Below are positions 1 through 7,342 of a stretch of 64,000 nt of DNA, one piece after another; the stretch's first letter is position 1, and the number at the start of each line of letters is the position of its first letter. The stretch is from Anaerolineales bacterium (GTDB lineage Bacteria > Chloroflexota > Anaerolineae > 4572-78 > J111), in assembly GCA_015075405.1 (NCBI GenBank), contig JABTUK010000003.1, forward strand, positions 372,001 to 436,000. The letters run 5' to 3'. The position numbers and the translations under genes were made by a program. The notes below the pieces were generated by a model, which had not been told where the DNA came from, did no database searches, and saw nothing but the letters and a program-made list of their open reading frames with translations.

Positions 1-581
1 TTTTCAAAGAGGCGCAGGCGTTTGAGCGGGTGATAGGCTGGATAAATCAAAATTTCTCCGGGAGCCGCCACCGTATTTTGGGTGTGAAACAGGCCAAACG
101 GCCCCTTCGACTCCAACCGCAGCGGGCCAAACGAGTACACCCCCCGCCGGTCGCATGTCGTCCTGTAGGTCAAACTGTTAGTTTGACCCCTAAACAAAGT
201 AGAAACGAAAAACGGCTGGACTACATCCTCCGCCGCAGCAAAGGAGCACTGTTCTAACCCGCCGACCAGCAGCGCCGGCCGCAGCCCCGTCTGCTGAAAG
301 CACAGGCTGATTTCGATGGGGTCGTCTTCATGAAAGGTGGGTAGGGTCAGCTCAAACTCGTCAGTTTGTGACTCTGGCTCAGTCGGGTCGGCTGACACCG
401 GGCGCAATTCGCGGCTGGCCCGGATGCCGGTCAGCATGCCCCAGGAATAGATAGCCGCCACAATCAGCAGGCCGATAATGCCGTCTGTGATAATGTAAAT
501 CCACCCGACCTGGGTTTGGTTGGCTAAAAAATAAAGGATTGCGCTTAAGATGAAGAGCGCCCAGGCGCGTCGAGTAGGCAT
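1..581 (-). CDS. DUF58 family protein, C-terminus cut by window edge
   Basis: A minus-strand reading frame opens with ATG at 581 (MPTRRAWALF) and stays open to base 1, so about 193 residues are visible and the C-terminus lies outside. The first ~55 residues hold two hydrophobic segments (around LFILSAILYFLA and IIGLLIVAAIYSWGML), as in the N-terminal membrane anchor of DUF58 proteins. The following soluble part has the beta-rich pattern, with CDRRGVYSFGPL and DPFGLF-like KGPFGLF motifs typical of the family. DUF58 proteins regularly accompany MoxR AAA ATPases, and moxR lies just upstream at 1563-2630. The role of DUF58 is poorly known; MoxR-DUF58 pairs are thought to act in protein maturation. 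Family call is good; function is inferred from the partner. Confidence 0.75.
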   Translation of the reverse strand, partial: MPTRRAWALFILSAILYFLANQTQVGWIYIITDGIIGLLIVAAIYSWGMLTGIRASRELRPVSADPTEPESQTDEFELTLPTFHEDDPIEISLCFQQTGLRPALLVGGLEQCSFAAAEDVVQPFFVSTLFRGQTNSLTYRTTCDRRGVYSFGPLRLESKGPFGLFHTQNTVAAPGEILIYPAYHPLKRLRLFE

Positions 582-627
582 TATGTGTACTTCATTGAGG
601 AGATGAGCCTGACTTACAGCCTATTCC

Positions 628-728
628 GCTCGGCGATGAACTCGCCGAGCTAGTGAGCAGCGCCTCGTGAACGAGGCTAGCCGGATTAATCCGGCGCTGT
701 TTCCTAGCCCGGAAATTCATTTCCGGGC
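628..728. repeat. Four-hairpin array, copy A
   Basis: Four perfect inverted repeats follow one another: 628-650 (9-bp stem, loop TGAAC), 662-677 (6-bp stem, loop TGAA), 680-695 (16-nt palindrome centred on ATTAAT) and 707-728 (9-bp stem, loop TTCA). Linkers are 11, 2 and 11 nt. A second copy at 7167-7270 has the same order and arm lengths, but many stem bases are changed on both sides. It lies between the receiver-HEAT gene and the DUF58 gene. Confidence 0.85.
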
Positions 729-792
729 GGTTTGGTTTGAAAATTTGCGCCAAATACAGATGTACACTCGTAGGCATTTAGCATTCGTCGGG

Positions 793-1557
793 TTACTGCT
801 GCTTTGAGATTGCTTTGATGTGATCAATTGCCCATTTAGCATGCCAGGCAAGACTGACATCGTTGCTCCATTGTGATATGGGCAAATCTTGCTGTTCTGC
901 CAGGAGGTCCGGGGGAATTTTATCAATGAGCTTTCGAAGCGGTGCAATAGCTTGAGCAACTCTGTACTGCCTCAATACTTGTACTGCTGCCATAAGTACT
1001 AAAAAATCTTCATCTCCCAATCTTTCAATCACTGCTTCAACTACCTTTGGTGTATTCATTGCCAAATTCCAGATAGCTGATCGTCTTGTAAGAGGGTCAC
1101 AGTCCTGCAAAGCAGCAAGCCGCTCTTCAATTGAAGGTTTAGAAAAATTCTTCCAGTATGCTATCTCGGCTGGGGTGGGGAGTCGTTTGTCACTTTTCTT
1201 AAGAACTTTTGCGATTGTTTTAGGCAATTCGTCAACATCAATTGGTTTTTGAAGATGGGCACTTATTTTCTTTGGAAATGATATTTCTTCACAATTGTGA
1301 TACCCTCGTGCAGAAAGGAGAATGACTGGAGTCTGACTAAAAGTATCTCCCGCTTCCATCATCTCGCAAAAATCCCAACCATTAATGTGGGGCAATCTCA
1401 GATCAATAATGAGTAAATCAACTGGCTTTCTGCCTAAAATTGCCCAAGCTTCACAGCTATCAGTAGTGAATAAATGTTCATAACCATTTAATTTAAAGAT
1501 CAGATCGCACAGAAATAGATTTTCAAAGAAATCATCAACCGTTAAGATGCAGGTCAT
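793..1557 (-). CDS. Response regulator receiver domain fused to HEAT-like repeats
   Basis: 254 residues. Residues 1-115 form a CheY-like receiver: acidic pair D8/D9, phospho-acceptor D52 in LLIIDLRLP, S82 in LLSARG and K104 in LQKP. Instead of a DNA-binding output, residues ~135-245 look like HEAT/PBS-type helical repeats (DPLTRRSAIWNLA, GDEDFLVLMAAVQVL, APLRKLI), suggesting a protein-protein output. The start lies 5 nt after the moxR stop with GAAGG as possible ribosome site, so it is probably co-transcribed with moxR. The gene is visibly more AT-rich than its neighbours. No histidine kinase is seen in the window. Domain calls are reliable for the receiver, moderate for the repeats. Confidence 0.8.
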   Translation of the reverse strand: MTCILTVDDFFENLFLCDLIFKLNGYEHLFTTDSCEAWAILGRKPVDLLIIDLRLPHINGWDFCEMMEAGDTFSQTPVILLSARGYHNCEEISFPKKISAHLQKPIDVDELPKTIAKVLKKSDKRLPTPAEIAYWKNFSKPSIEERLAALQDCDPLTRRSAIWNLAMNTPKVVEAVIERLGDEDFLVLMAAVQVLRQYRVAQAIAPLRKLIDKIPPDLLAEQQDLPISQWSNDVSLAWHAKWAIDHIKAISKQQ

Positions 1558-1562
1558 TGCGA

Positions 1563-2630
1563 TCAGCCTTCGTTGTCCAACCGATTCGATAGTCTACGTA
1601 GAGATGAAGAAGCAGGTTTACTTGGCGGCTGCACCGGCACCGGCGTCGAGGTGAGCACCGAGTCCACGATGCGGTGGGCCAGTTCGGTGGAACGTTCCGG
1701 GGTGATCAGGCGGTGGCTGAGCACGGCTTTGGCCACGGTTTTGATGTCGTCGGGGGTGACAAAATCGCGGTGGTGGAGCAGGGCCATGGCCTGGGCGGCC
1801 CGTTGCAAGGCCACGCCGCCCCGCGGACTGACGCCCAGCAGCACCTCGGGGTGGCTGCGGGTGGCGGTCAGCAGGTTGACAATGTACTCTTTGAGCGGGC
1901 GAACCACGCCCACATTTTTCACCAGTTCCTGCAAAGCCAACACGTCGCCGGGGGAGAGAACCGCCTTGATGTTGTCGAGCGGGTCTGCCTGCTCCTCGCG
2001 CTCCAAAATCAGCACTTCATCCTCAAACTGGGGGTAGCCCAGGCTGAGCGAGACCAAAAAACGGTCCAGTTGGGCTTCGGGCAGGGGGAAGGTGCCGGCG
2101 GTCTCAACCGGGTTTTGGGTGGCAATCAAAAAGAAAGGTTCTTCCAGGGGGTAGCGTTGGCCGTCTACTGTCACCTGGCGCTCGGCCATGCTTTCCAGCA
2201 AACTCGATTGGGTACGCGGGGTGGCCCGGTTGATTTCGTCCACCAGCACAAATTGGGCAAAAAGCGGGCCGGGCACAAAGATAAAACGCTGCTCTTTTTG
2301 GTTGTAAATCGAAGCGCCGGTGATGTCGCTGGGCAGCAAATCGGGGGTGCATTGGACCCGTTTGAAGCTGGCGCTGATGGAACGGGCCAGGGCTTTGGCC
2401 ACCAGGGTTTTGCCCACGCCGGGCACATCTTCCAACAGCAGATGGCCTCGCCCCAGGATAGCGGTTAAAATAAGCTGCAAGGTTTGGGGTTTGACTACCG
2501 CCGCCTGGGTCACATTATCTTGCAGCCGGTCAATGGCCGCAACGGCTTCGCTCAGGGTGAGATTTTTAAAGGTGGGATTGGGCGAGACCGGCGAGACTCT
2601 GTTGAGGGTTTGGGGGGCGGTTTGGGTCAT
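1563..2630 (-). CDS. MoxR family AAA+ ATPase
   Basis: 355 residues, the usual family length. The Walker A motif EDVPGVGKT lies at residues 67-75, and Walker B VLVDEIN at 128-134. The sensor region IATQNPVETAGTFPLPEAQLDRF is MoxR-specific. The C-terminal lid has the conserved GVSPRGGVAL and HRDFVTPDDIK motifs. MoxR ATPases act as chaperone-like remodellers, usually with a DUF58 and/or VWA protein; here a receiver-HEAT protein and a DUF58 protein follow on the same strand. The ~23 residues before the domain and ~30 after it are low complexity (PVPVQPPSKPASSS). Confidence 0.93.
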   Translation of the reverse strand: MTQTAPQTLNRVSPVSPNPTFKNLTLSEAVAAIDRLQDNVTQAAVVKPQTLQLILTAILGRGHLLLEDVPGVGKTLVAKALARSISASFKRVQCTPDLLPSDITGASIYNQKEQRFIFVPGPLFAQFVLVDEINRATPRTQSSLLESMAERQVTVDGQRYPLEEPFFLIATQNPVETAGTFPLPEAQLDRFLVSLSLGYPQFEDEVLILEREEQADPLDNIKAVLSPGDVLALQELVKNVGVVRPLKEYIVNLLTATRSHPEVLLGVSPRGGVALQRAAQAMALLHHRDFVTPDDIKTVAKAVLSHRLITPERSTELAHRIVDSVLTSTPVPVQPPSKPASSSLRRLSNRLDNEG

Positions 2631-2822
2631 GGTTTTATGATTCTTGGAAACGATGAATCAATTTGGGTGGGGTCGCCTGGGGGACGACTTCTGCTACCAG
2701 TGAAATTATAGATTCTCCTGACAGGCCCGCCAAATCGAGCTAAAAAAATGGTGGATTAGCCATCATTATACATAGAAAATCTAGGTATGTCAAGGGTCTG
2801 ATCCGGGTTGACATAGAAATAT

Positions 2823-2851
2823 TTGACGGATTTTTGTCTCTATGTTACACT
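2823..2851 (+). promoter_or_regulatory. Probable cspA promoter with long leader
   Basis: TTGACG (2823-2828), a 17-nt spacer and TACACT (2846-2851) preceded by an extended -10 TG (2843-2844). Transcription would start near 2858, leaving a 5' leader of about 130 nt before the cold-shock gene at 2990. Long leaders are typical of cold-shock mRNAs. The rest of the 2631-2989 gap holds no gene I can support. Confidence 0.5.
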
Positions 2852-2989
2852 TGTTGACAGTAGGTTGCATCATTCCCGAGTTTCAGCTACGTCAAGTAAA
2901 CGCCCGCCCCTCCAGCTTCAAGCGTGTTTTTGCGAGCCGAAAAATGGGGACTGCCCTATGAAACTTGTAGGGAAGGAGGAAAATCCCCC

Positions 2990-3199
2990 ATGAGCGAGCG
3001 GATTACCGGTACCGTTAAGTGGTTTAACGGCTCCAAAGGTTACGGCTTTATCACCCGCAACGACGGCCCCGATGTCTTTGTGCATTACTCGGCCATCCAA
3101 GCGGATGGTTTCCGCAATCTGGAGGAGGGCGATCGCGTGGAGTTCTCGGTTGAACAAAGCGCCAAAGGCCCCCAGGCCAGCAATGTGGTGAAACTCTAG
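2990..3199 (+). CDS. cspA: Cold shock protein
   Basis: 69 residues, the usual size of a single cold-shock (OB-fold) domain. RNP1-like KGYGFIT and RNP2-like VFVHYSAI are both present, after the canonical opening GTVKWFNGSKGYGF. It binds single-stranded RNA/DNA and acts as an RNA chaperone. The start at 2990 is chosen over an in-frame upstream start at 2924 because GGAAGGAGG lies just upstream and the family begins at this point. A perfect bidirectional terminator follows at 3221-3255. Confidence 0.95.
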   Translation: MSERITGTVKWFNGSKGYGFITRNDGPDVFVHYSAIQADGFRNLEEGDRVEFSVEQSAKGPQASNVVKL

Positions 3200-3220
3200 T
3201 AGTCAAAGCCTAATTTCGCA

Positions 3221-3255
3221 AAAAAGCCTCGTCTCTTTATGAGACGAGGCTTTTT
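3221..3255. terminator. Bidirectional terminator between cspA and the kinase gene
   Basis: Perfect 15-bp inverted repeat (3221-3235 and 3241-3255) with loop TTTAT. It starts with AAAAA and ends in a T-run, so it can serve the plus-strand cspA and the minus-strand deoxynucleoside kinase, whose stop is at 3259. Confidence 0.9.
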
Positions 3256-3258
3256 TTG

Positions 3259-3897
3259 TTAAAAATAGACTTTTTCCCGACCGGCTAGTTTCTCCATAAT
3301 TTTTTCTTTAATCAGAGTAAAATCCTGGGGGAAGCGGACAAAATCCAGATTGTCGGCGGGCACAGTCAGGATGGGGCAGAGGGTAAAATCTTCAATCCAG
3401 GCGGTATACAATTCGTTGAGCTGCTGCAAGTAGAGGGGCGAAACATCCTGCTCAAAATCACGGCCGCGGCGGTGAATCCGCTCGATTAAGGTGGGTAAAC
3501 TGGCTTTGAGGTAAATAATCAAATCGGGCCGGGGTAAAAACTGAATAAATTCCTCATACAGATCGCGATAGACCTGATAATCGCGTTGGGTCATATTTTT
3601 CCGTTGGTGTAAGTTGCGGGCAAAAATTTCGGCGTCTTCGTAAATGCTGCGGTCTTGCACCACCGATTCAGGATAATTGGCAATGTCGCGTTGGTAGCGC
3701 AGCCGGCGCGACAGGAAAAAAATTTGAGAGTGGAAGCTCCACTGGCGCATATCTTTGTAAAAATCGGCCAGGTAAGGATTGTCGTCCACGGCTTCATAAA
3801 AAGGGGTCCAGCTTAAATCTTTGGCCAGCAGGCGGGTCAACGTGCTTTTGCCCACCCCCATGTTGCCGGCAATGGCAATAGAATATCTCCGATTCAT
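3259..3897 (-). CDS. Deoxynucleoside kinase (dGK/dAK/dCK type)
   Basis: 212 residues, normal for bacterial deoxynucleoside kinases of the dNK/TK2-like family, which phosphorylate deoxynucleosides with ATP for nucleotide salvage. The P-loop GNMGVGKST is at residues 11-19. The family signature DRSIYEDAEIFA (catalytic E and DRS motif) and the lid IERIHRRGRDFE with arginines are present. Which base is preferred (A, C or G) cannot be read with confidence. It stands alone, convergent with cspA. Confidence 0.88.
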   Translation of the reverse strand: MNRRYSIAIAGNMGVGKSTLTRLLAKDLSWTPFYEAVDDNPYLADFYKDMRQWSFHSQIFFLSRRLRYQRDIANYPESVVQDRSIYEDAEIFARNLHQRKNMTQRDYQVYRDLYEEFIQFLPRPDLIIYLKASLPTLIERIHRRGRDFEQDVSPLYLQQLNELYTAWIEDFTLCPILTVPADNLDFVRFPQDFTLIKEKIMEKLAGREKVYF

Positions 3898-4418
3898 CTC
3901 CTAATCTCCCGTAAGTCTTTAGCTCTACATAAAACCACTTTTCAGGAAGTAGTAAAACCTACCGCCTTACTGCTTGCACAGCTCATGGCTTTAGATAGGT
4001 ATTGACCATTCTCACCTCTTTCCCTAAATATTGGGGCTTTGATGATAACATCATACTATATGTAGAGGATTTGGAAAAATATAACCGGGCAAAAGGAAAG
4101 TTGTTAACCTAGTTTAAAAAGAAACCATTCAGCTATGTCATTGCGAGGAGCGTGCGACGAAGCAATCTCTTGATTGCAACAGGGGATTGCTTCGCTTCGC
4201 TCGCAATGACGCCTAAGAGCCACTTTAAAGATAAAAATCGCCGCAACGCCTTTGTTGCAGCGATCTTTCTTCGGGTTCGATTTAATCAACCTTCGTGTCG
4301 AAACCCGCTGAAAAACAAGCCTATAAAAATTAGAGGTATGAGGCACGTCCACGCGCCAAACATCGCCGCACGTGGGCGTGCTGGCTCCTCAAATTTGGAT
4401 CAACTGAGTCTATAAAAA
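3898..4418. other. Gene-free stretch with two dispersed palindromes
   Basis: 520 bases without a supportable gene. It holds a dispersed palindrome at about 4134-4212 (ATGTCATTGCGAGG... GCTCGCAATGAC) and a second hairpin at about 4342-4388 containing CGCACGTGGGCGTGC, related to the repeat at 63350-63382. Short reading frames across it are repeat-derived and are not reported as genes. Confidence 0.6.
4134..4212. repeat. Dispersed palindromic repeat (TTGCGAGG variant)
   Basis: Imperfect inverted repeat whose outer arms are GTCATTGCGAG and CTCGCAATGAC, with an inner GAAGCAATC / GATTGCTTC pair. It is related in layout to the GTCATTTCGA elements found at 8425, 9862, 17393 and 22482 but differs in the arm sequence. 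Confidence 0.7.
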
Positions 4419-5054
4419 TCAATGATGGGTCGAAACCCGCACGATATTTTCGGGTTTTTGGCCTACCTTGCGCTCAGTTCCGGCCCGCAGCCGGGCAAAG
4501 TTGGGCCGCAGGGCGTTGAACATGACCAGCAGCGTCAACACACCAGAGAGGATGTAGGTATAGGGGACGTAACCAAGACCGGCAAAAACAACCAAAACCA
4601 CCAGCGTGGCGACGGCAATCGTCGTCGAAAGCACCGAGGCGTAGCGACTGATCCCCAGCGCAATCAGTCCGGCGGCGGCTACAACCAGCGCGCCAGGAAA
4701 GGTAAGGCCGCCCAGCGCACCCATTGCCGTGCCTGCGCCTACGCCGCCCCGAAAATGAAGGAAGAGCGAGTGGTTGTGGCCCACTACCGTAGCCGTAGCC
4801 GCCAGCGCTGTAACCAGCGGATGAGCGACCGTTGCCAACAAGTAGACCGGGATTAGTCCTTTAAGAATGTCTCCCAGCACGGTCAGGGCCGCCGCTACCG
4901 GCCCGACCGAGCGCAGGACATTGGTGCCGCCGGTTCGCCCGCTGCCCGAAGCGGTCACATCAACCCCGTACAGCCGGGCCACCAGGTAGCCCACCGGAAT
5001 AGAGCCAAAAATGTAGGCGACCAAAATTGCTGCCACTGCCAGGATGAAGTTCAT
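4419..5054 (-). CDS. plsY: Glycerol-3-phosphate acyltransferase PlsY
   Basis: 211 residues, usual for PlsY, a membrane enzyme that transfers an acyl group from acyl-phosphate to sn-glycerol 3-phosphate in phospholipid synthesis. It has about five hydrophobic segments. Family motif 1 reads GSGRTGGTNVLRSVG, and motif 3 reads FRGGVGAGT, where most relatives have GGKG, so the Lys is replaced by Val. The start at 5054 (MNFILAVA) is preferred to the longer frame because GGAG sits just upstream. It lies at the end of the glycerol/G3P block, which fits its substrate. Confidence 0.9.
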   Translation of the reverse strand: MNFILAVAAILVAYIFGSIPVGYLVARLYGVDVTASGSGRTGGTNVLRSVGPVAAALTVLGDILKGLIPVYLLATVAHPLVTALAATATVVGHNHSLFLHFRGGVGAGTAMGALGGLTFPGALVVAAAGLIALGISRYASVLSTTIAVATLVVLVVFAGLGYVPYTYILSGVLTLLVMFNALRPNFARLRAGTERKVGQKPENIVRVSTHH

Positions 5055-5110
5055 GTGTTGCTCCGAGATGGGGGAATTTGGGCTGAGTATATTCGCAAAA
5101 AGCGGCAGTG

Positions 5111-5219
5111 TCAAAATGGCTGGCTTAAAAAGAAGGTGCGTCGCACTTTAATTTATTGGCCGAGTTTATTCTGCTAAAGTGCGTCGCACCTGTGTGATTA
5201 ACGTCAAAATGGCTGGCTC
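5111..5219. repeat. Hairpin element bounded by direct repeats at the ptsI/plsY junction
   Basis: The arms 5135-5150 and 5175-5190 (GGTGCGTCGCACTTTA and its near-complement, one mismatch) form a long hairpin. A direct repeat TCAAAATGGCTGGCT occurs at 5111-5125 and again at 5204-5218, the second copy being the 3' end of ptsI. This looks like insertion of a small hairpin with duplication of its target. Confidence 0.7.
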
Positions 5220-6913
5220 AAAAATTGTTGTACCTCGGCCAGATCGGTTAACTGCAAACAGGTGTGGGCTAACTGCTGCGCTTGCGGCACGGACAGGGTG
5301 CGGATGAGGGCTTTAGCCGCCGGAATGGCTGAGGCGGTCATGCTAAACTCATCCAGGCCTAGGCCCAGTAGGACCGGTACCGCCAGAGGATTGCCGGCCA
5401 ACTCGCCGCACATGCCCACCCATTTGCCGTGCGCGTGCCCGGCTTCGATGACCTGCCGGATCAGACGCAGCACCGCCGGGTGGAGCGGGTCGGCCAGGGG
5501 CGCGACCAGGGGATTGGTGCGGTCGGCGGCCAGGGTGTATTGGGCCAGATCATTGGTGCCAATGCTGAAGAAATCAACCAGCGGGGCCAGCGCATCGGCC
5601 ATAATGGCGGCCGAGGGAATTTCGACCATAATCCCCACCTCCGGCGATTCGGCCTGGGGGATTTGGGCGGCCGCCAAAGCAGCCTGGGCTTGGTCGAGTT
5701 GGGCGCGCGCCTGGCGCAGTTCGCTCAGCGAGCTGATCATGGGGAACATGATTTTGATGTTGCGCTCGTGTCCCGCGCGTAGAATGGCCCGCAGTTGAGC
5801 CTGAAACAACTGGGGTTCGGCCAACGTCAGGCGGATGGCTCGCCGCCCCAGAAAAGGGTTTTGCTCGGCTGGCATGTCCAGGTAAGGAATTTGTTTGTCG
5901 CCGCCGGCATCCAGGGTGCGGACTATCAGCGGCCGCTGTTGAAACACATCGGCGATGGTCCGCAAAACCTGATACTGCTCTTCTTCGCCGGGCAGAGTGC
6001 TGCGCTCCAAAAAGAGAAATTCGGTGCGTAGCAGGCCCACGCCTTCCGCGCCCATTTCGATAGCATGTTTGGCATCGGCCAGGCTGCCGATGTTGGCTGC
6101 AATTTCGACCTGCCGCCCGTCGGTGGTGATGGCGGGCTGGTGCGCGTGGCGCAGGGCCTCGGCCTGATCCTGCAACTGGGCCTGGCGGCGTTGCTCAAAG
6201 GCGGTAATGGTCGCCGGGTCGGGGTTGACCCAAACCTCGCCGCTGCCGCCATCCAAAATCAATTGGTCGGTGGGGGCTAAATCAAGCGCCGCCGGTCCTA
6301 AGCCTACTACCGCCGGAATCCCCAAGCTGCGCGATAGGATGGCCGTGTGCGAGGTAGCCCCGCCGGTGGCAGTCCCAAAACCCAACACCATCTCGCGGTC
6401 AACCGTCGCCGTATCGGAAGGGGTCAAATCGGCGGCCAAGATGATTGCCGGTGTGGTCAACTCGGCCAGGCTGCTGCCGCCCGCGCCGGAGAGCAGCCGG
6501 AGCAGCCGCTGGCCCACGTCTTTGATGTCGGCGGCTCGCTGGCGGAAGTAGTCGTCGTCCAGGGCCTCGAATTGCTCAACCAGGGCTGTCACCGTCTGGC
6601 TGACGGCGGCTTCGGCGTTGATTTTGCCGGTTTCAATCGCTTCTTTGATCTCCCCGGCAAAAGCGGCGTCTTCCAGAAACATCCGATGCACTTCAAAAAT
6701 CTGGGCTTCCTCCGTGCCCACCGCTGCCTGGGTTTTGATTTTGAGCGCCTCCAACTCGTGGCCGGCGGTGACGATGACCGCCTCGAGCCGGGCGAGTTCG
6801 GCAGCCGGGTCGGCGATGGTGCGCCGTTCCACGATAGGTGTTACCGGCTGGTAGATAAAAATGGGGCCAATGGCAATGCCACTGCTGGCGGGGATGCCTT
6901 GTAGTTTTTGCAT
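5204..6913 (-). CDS. ptsI: Phosphoenolpyruvate-protein phosphotransferase (PTS Enzyme I)
   Basis: About 569 residues, the full length of Enzyme I. It takes phosphate from PEP onto a histidine and passes it to HPr. The swivel-domain active site GGATSHTAILSR contains the phospho-histidine. The C-terminal PEP-binding barrel has GVGLLRTEFLF, DKQIPYLDMPAEQNPFLG and the catalytic Cys in GMCGELAGNP. The ATG at 6913 (MQKLQGIPAS) is preferred; an in-frame TTG three codons upstream is possible. With HPr (9520) and DhaM (9962) in the same block and no sugar Enzyme II, its likely end receptor is the dihydroxyacetone kinase. Confidence 0.96.
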   Translation of the reverse strand: MQKLQGIPASSGIAIGPIFIYQPVTPIVERRTIADPAAELARLEAVIVTAGHELEALKIKTQAAVGTEEAQIFEVHRMFLEDAAFAGEIKEAIETGKINAEAAVSQTVTALVEQFEALDDDYFRQRAADIKDVGQRLLRLLSGAGGSSLAELTTPAIILAADLTPSDTATVDREMVLGFGTATGGATSHTAILSRSLGIPAVVGLGPAALDLAPTDQLILDGGSGEVWVNPDPATITAFEQRRQAQLQDQAEALRHAHQPAITTDGRQVEIAANIGSLADAKHAIEMGAEGVGLLRTEFLFLERSTLPGEEEQYQVLRTIADVFQQRPLIVRTLDAGGDKQIPYLDMPAEQNPFLGRRAIRLTLAEPQLFQAQLRAILRAGHERNIKIMFPMISSLSELRQARAQLDQAQAALAAAQIPQAESPEVGIMVEIPSAAIMADALAPLVDFFSIGTNDLAQYTLAADRTNPLVAPLADPLHPAVLRLIRQVIEAGHAHGKWVGMCGELAGNPLAVPVLLGLGLDEFSMTASAIPAAKALIRTLSVPQAQQLAHTCLQLTDLAEVQQFLSQPF

Positions 6914-6927
6914 GTTTTTCAAGACCT

Positions 6928-7176
6928 TTATGCGGCTTTTCCTTTTGGCTGGTTTTCTACAGAAACAATATTAGGCACACGAATTGAGATGCCCTCATCG
7001 CTATATTCAAAAGTGGTGGGACGCCATTCTTTTTGTATTTGATGTTCACCACAAATTGAAACAGATTTCATTTTCAATTGTAATCCAAAAAACTGTGTTC
7101 CGCTAAATTGTTTTTGGAGGATGTGAAAATATTCCTTTAACCGAAACTGCTTCACCTGTCTCGCCCGCCCTGGCAT
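6928..7176 (-). CDS. Doubtful small hypothetical protein
   Basis: An 82-codon frame between ptsI and the panE-like gene. Its first codons come from the four-hairpin array at 7167-7270, so the annotated start is unlikely to be native. The remaining sequence (FEYSDEGISIRVPNIVS) looks protein-like and is AT-richer than its surroundings. I recognise no family. It may be a decayed gene end. Confidence 0.25.
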   Translation of the reverse strand: MPGRARQVKQFRLKEYFHILQKQFSGTQFFGLQLKMKSVSICGEHQIQKEWRPTTFEYSDEGISIRVPNIVSVENQPKGKAA

Positions 7177-7270
7177 GAAGTGCCAGGGCTACTCAACAGC
7201 GCCGGGTTCACCCGGCTTTAGCCCGATTAATCGGGCGCTGTGCCATAGTCCGGCGACTTTATCGCCGGAC
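7167..7270. repeat. Four-hairpin array, copy B
   Basis: Perfect inverted repeats at 7167-7189 (9-bp stem, loop TGAAG), 7201-7216 (6-bp stem, loop TTCA), 7221-7236 (16-nt palindrome centred on ATTAAT) and 7248-7270 (9-bp stem, loop CTTTA). Linkers are 11, 4 and 11 nt. It matches copy A (628-728) in order and stem lengths; compared with A, ten stem base pairs differ and all are compensated. Confidence 0.85.
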
Positions 7271-7342
7271 GAGCGCCGGTGGTAAAGGTTGCTCTGGAGT
7301 TTCCGAATGCTCTCTTAACCAAATAAAATGAGGACTATAATC

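Noticed and set aside
592..777. Short minus-strand frame over the hairpin array
   Set aside because: Most of its codons are hairpin repeat; no ribosome site.
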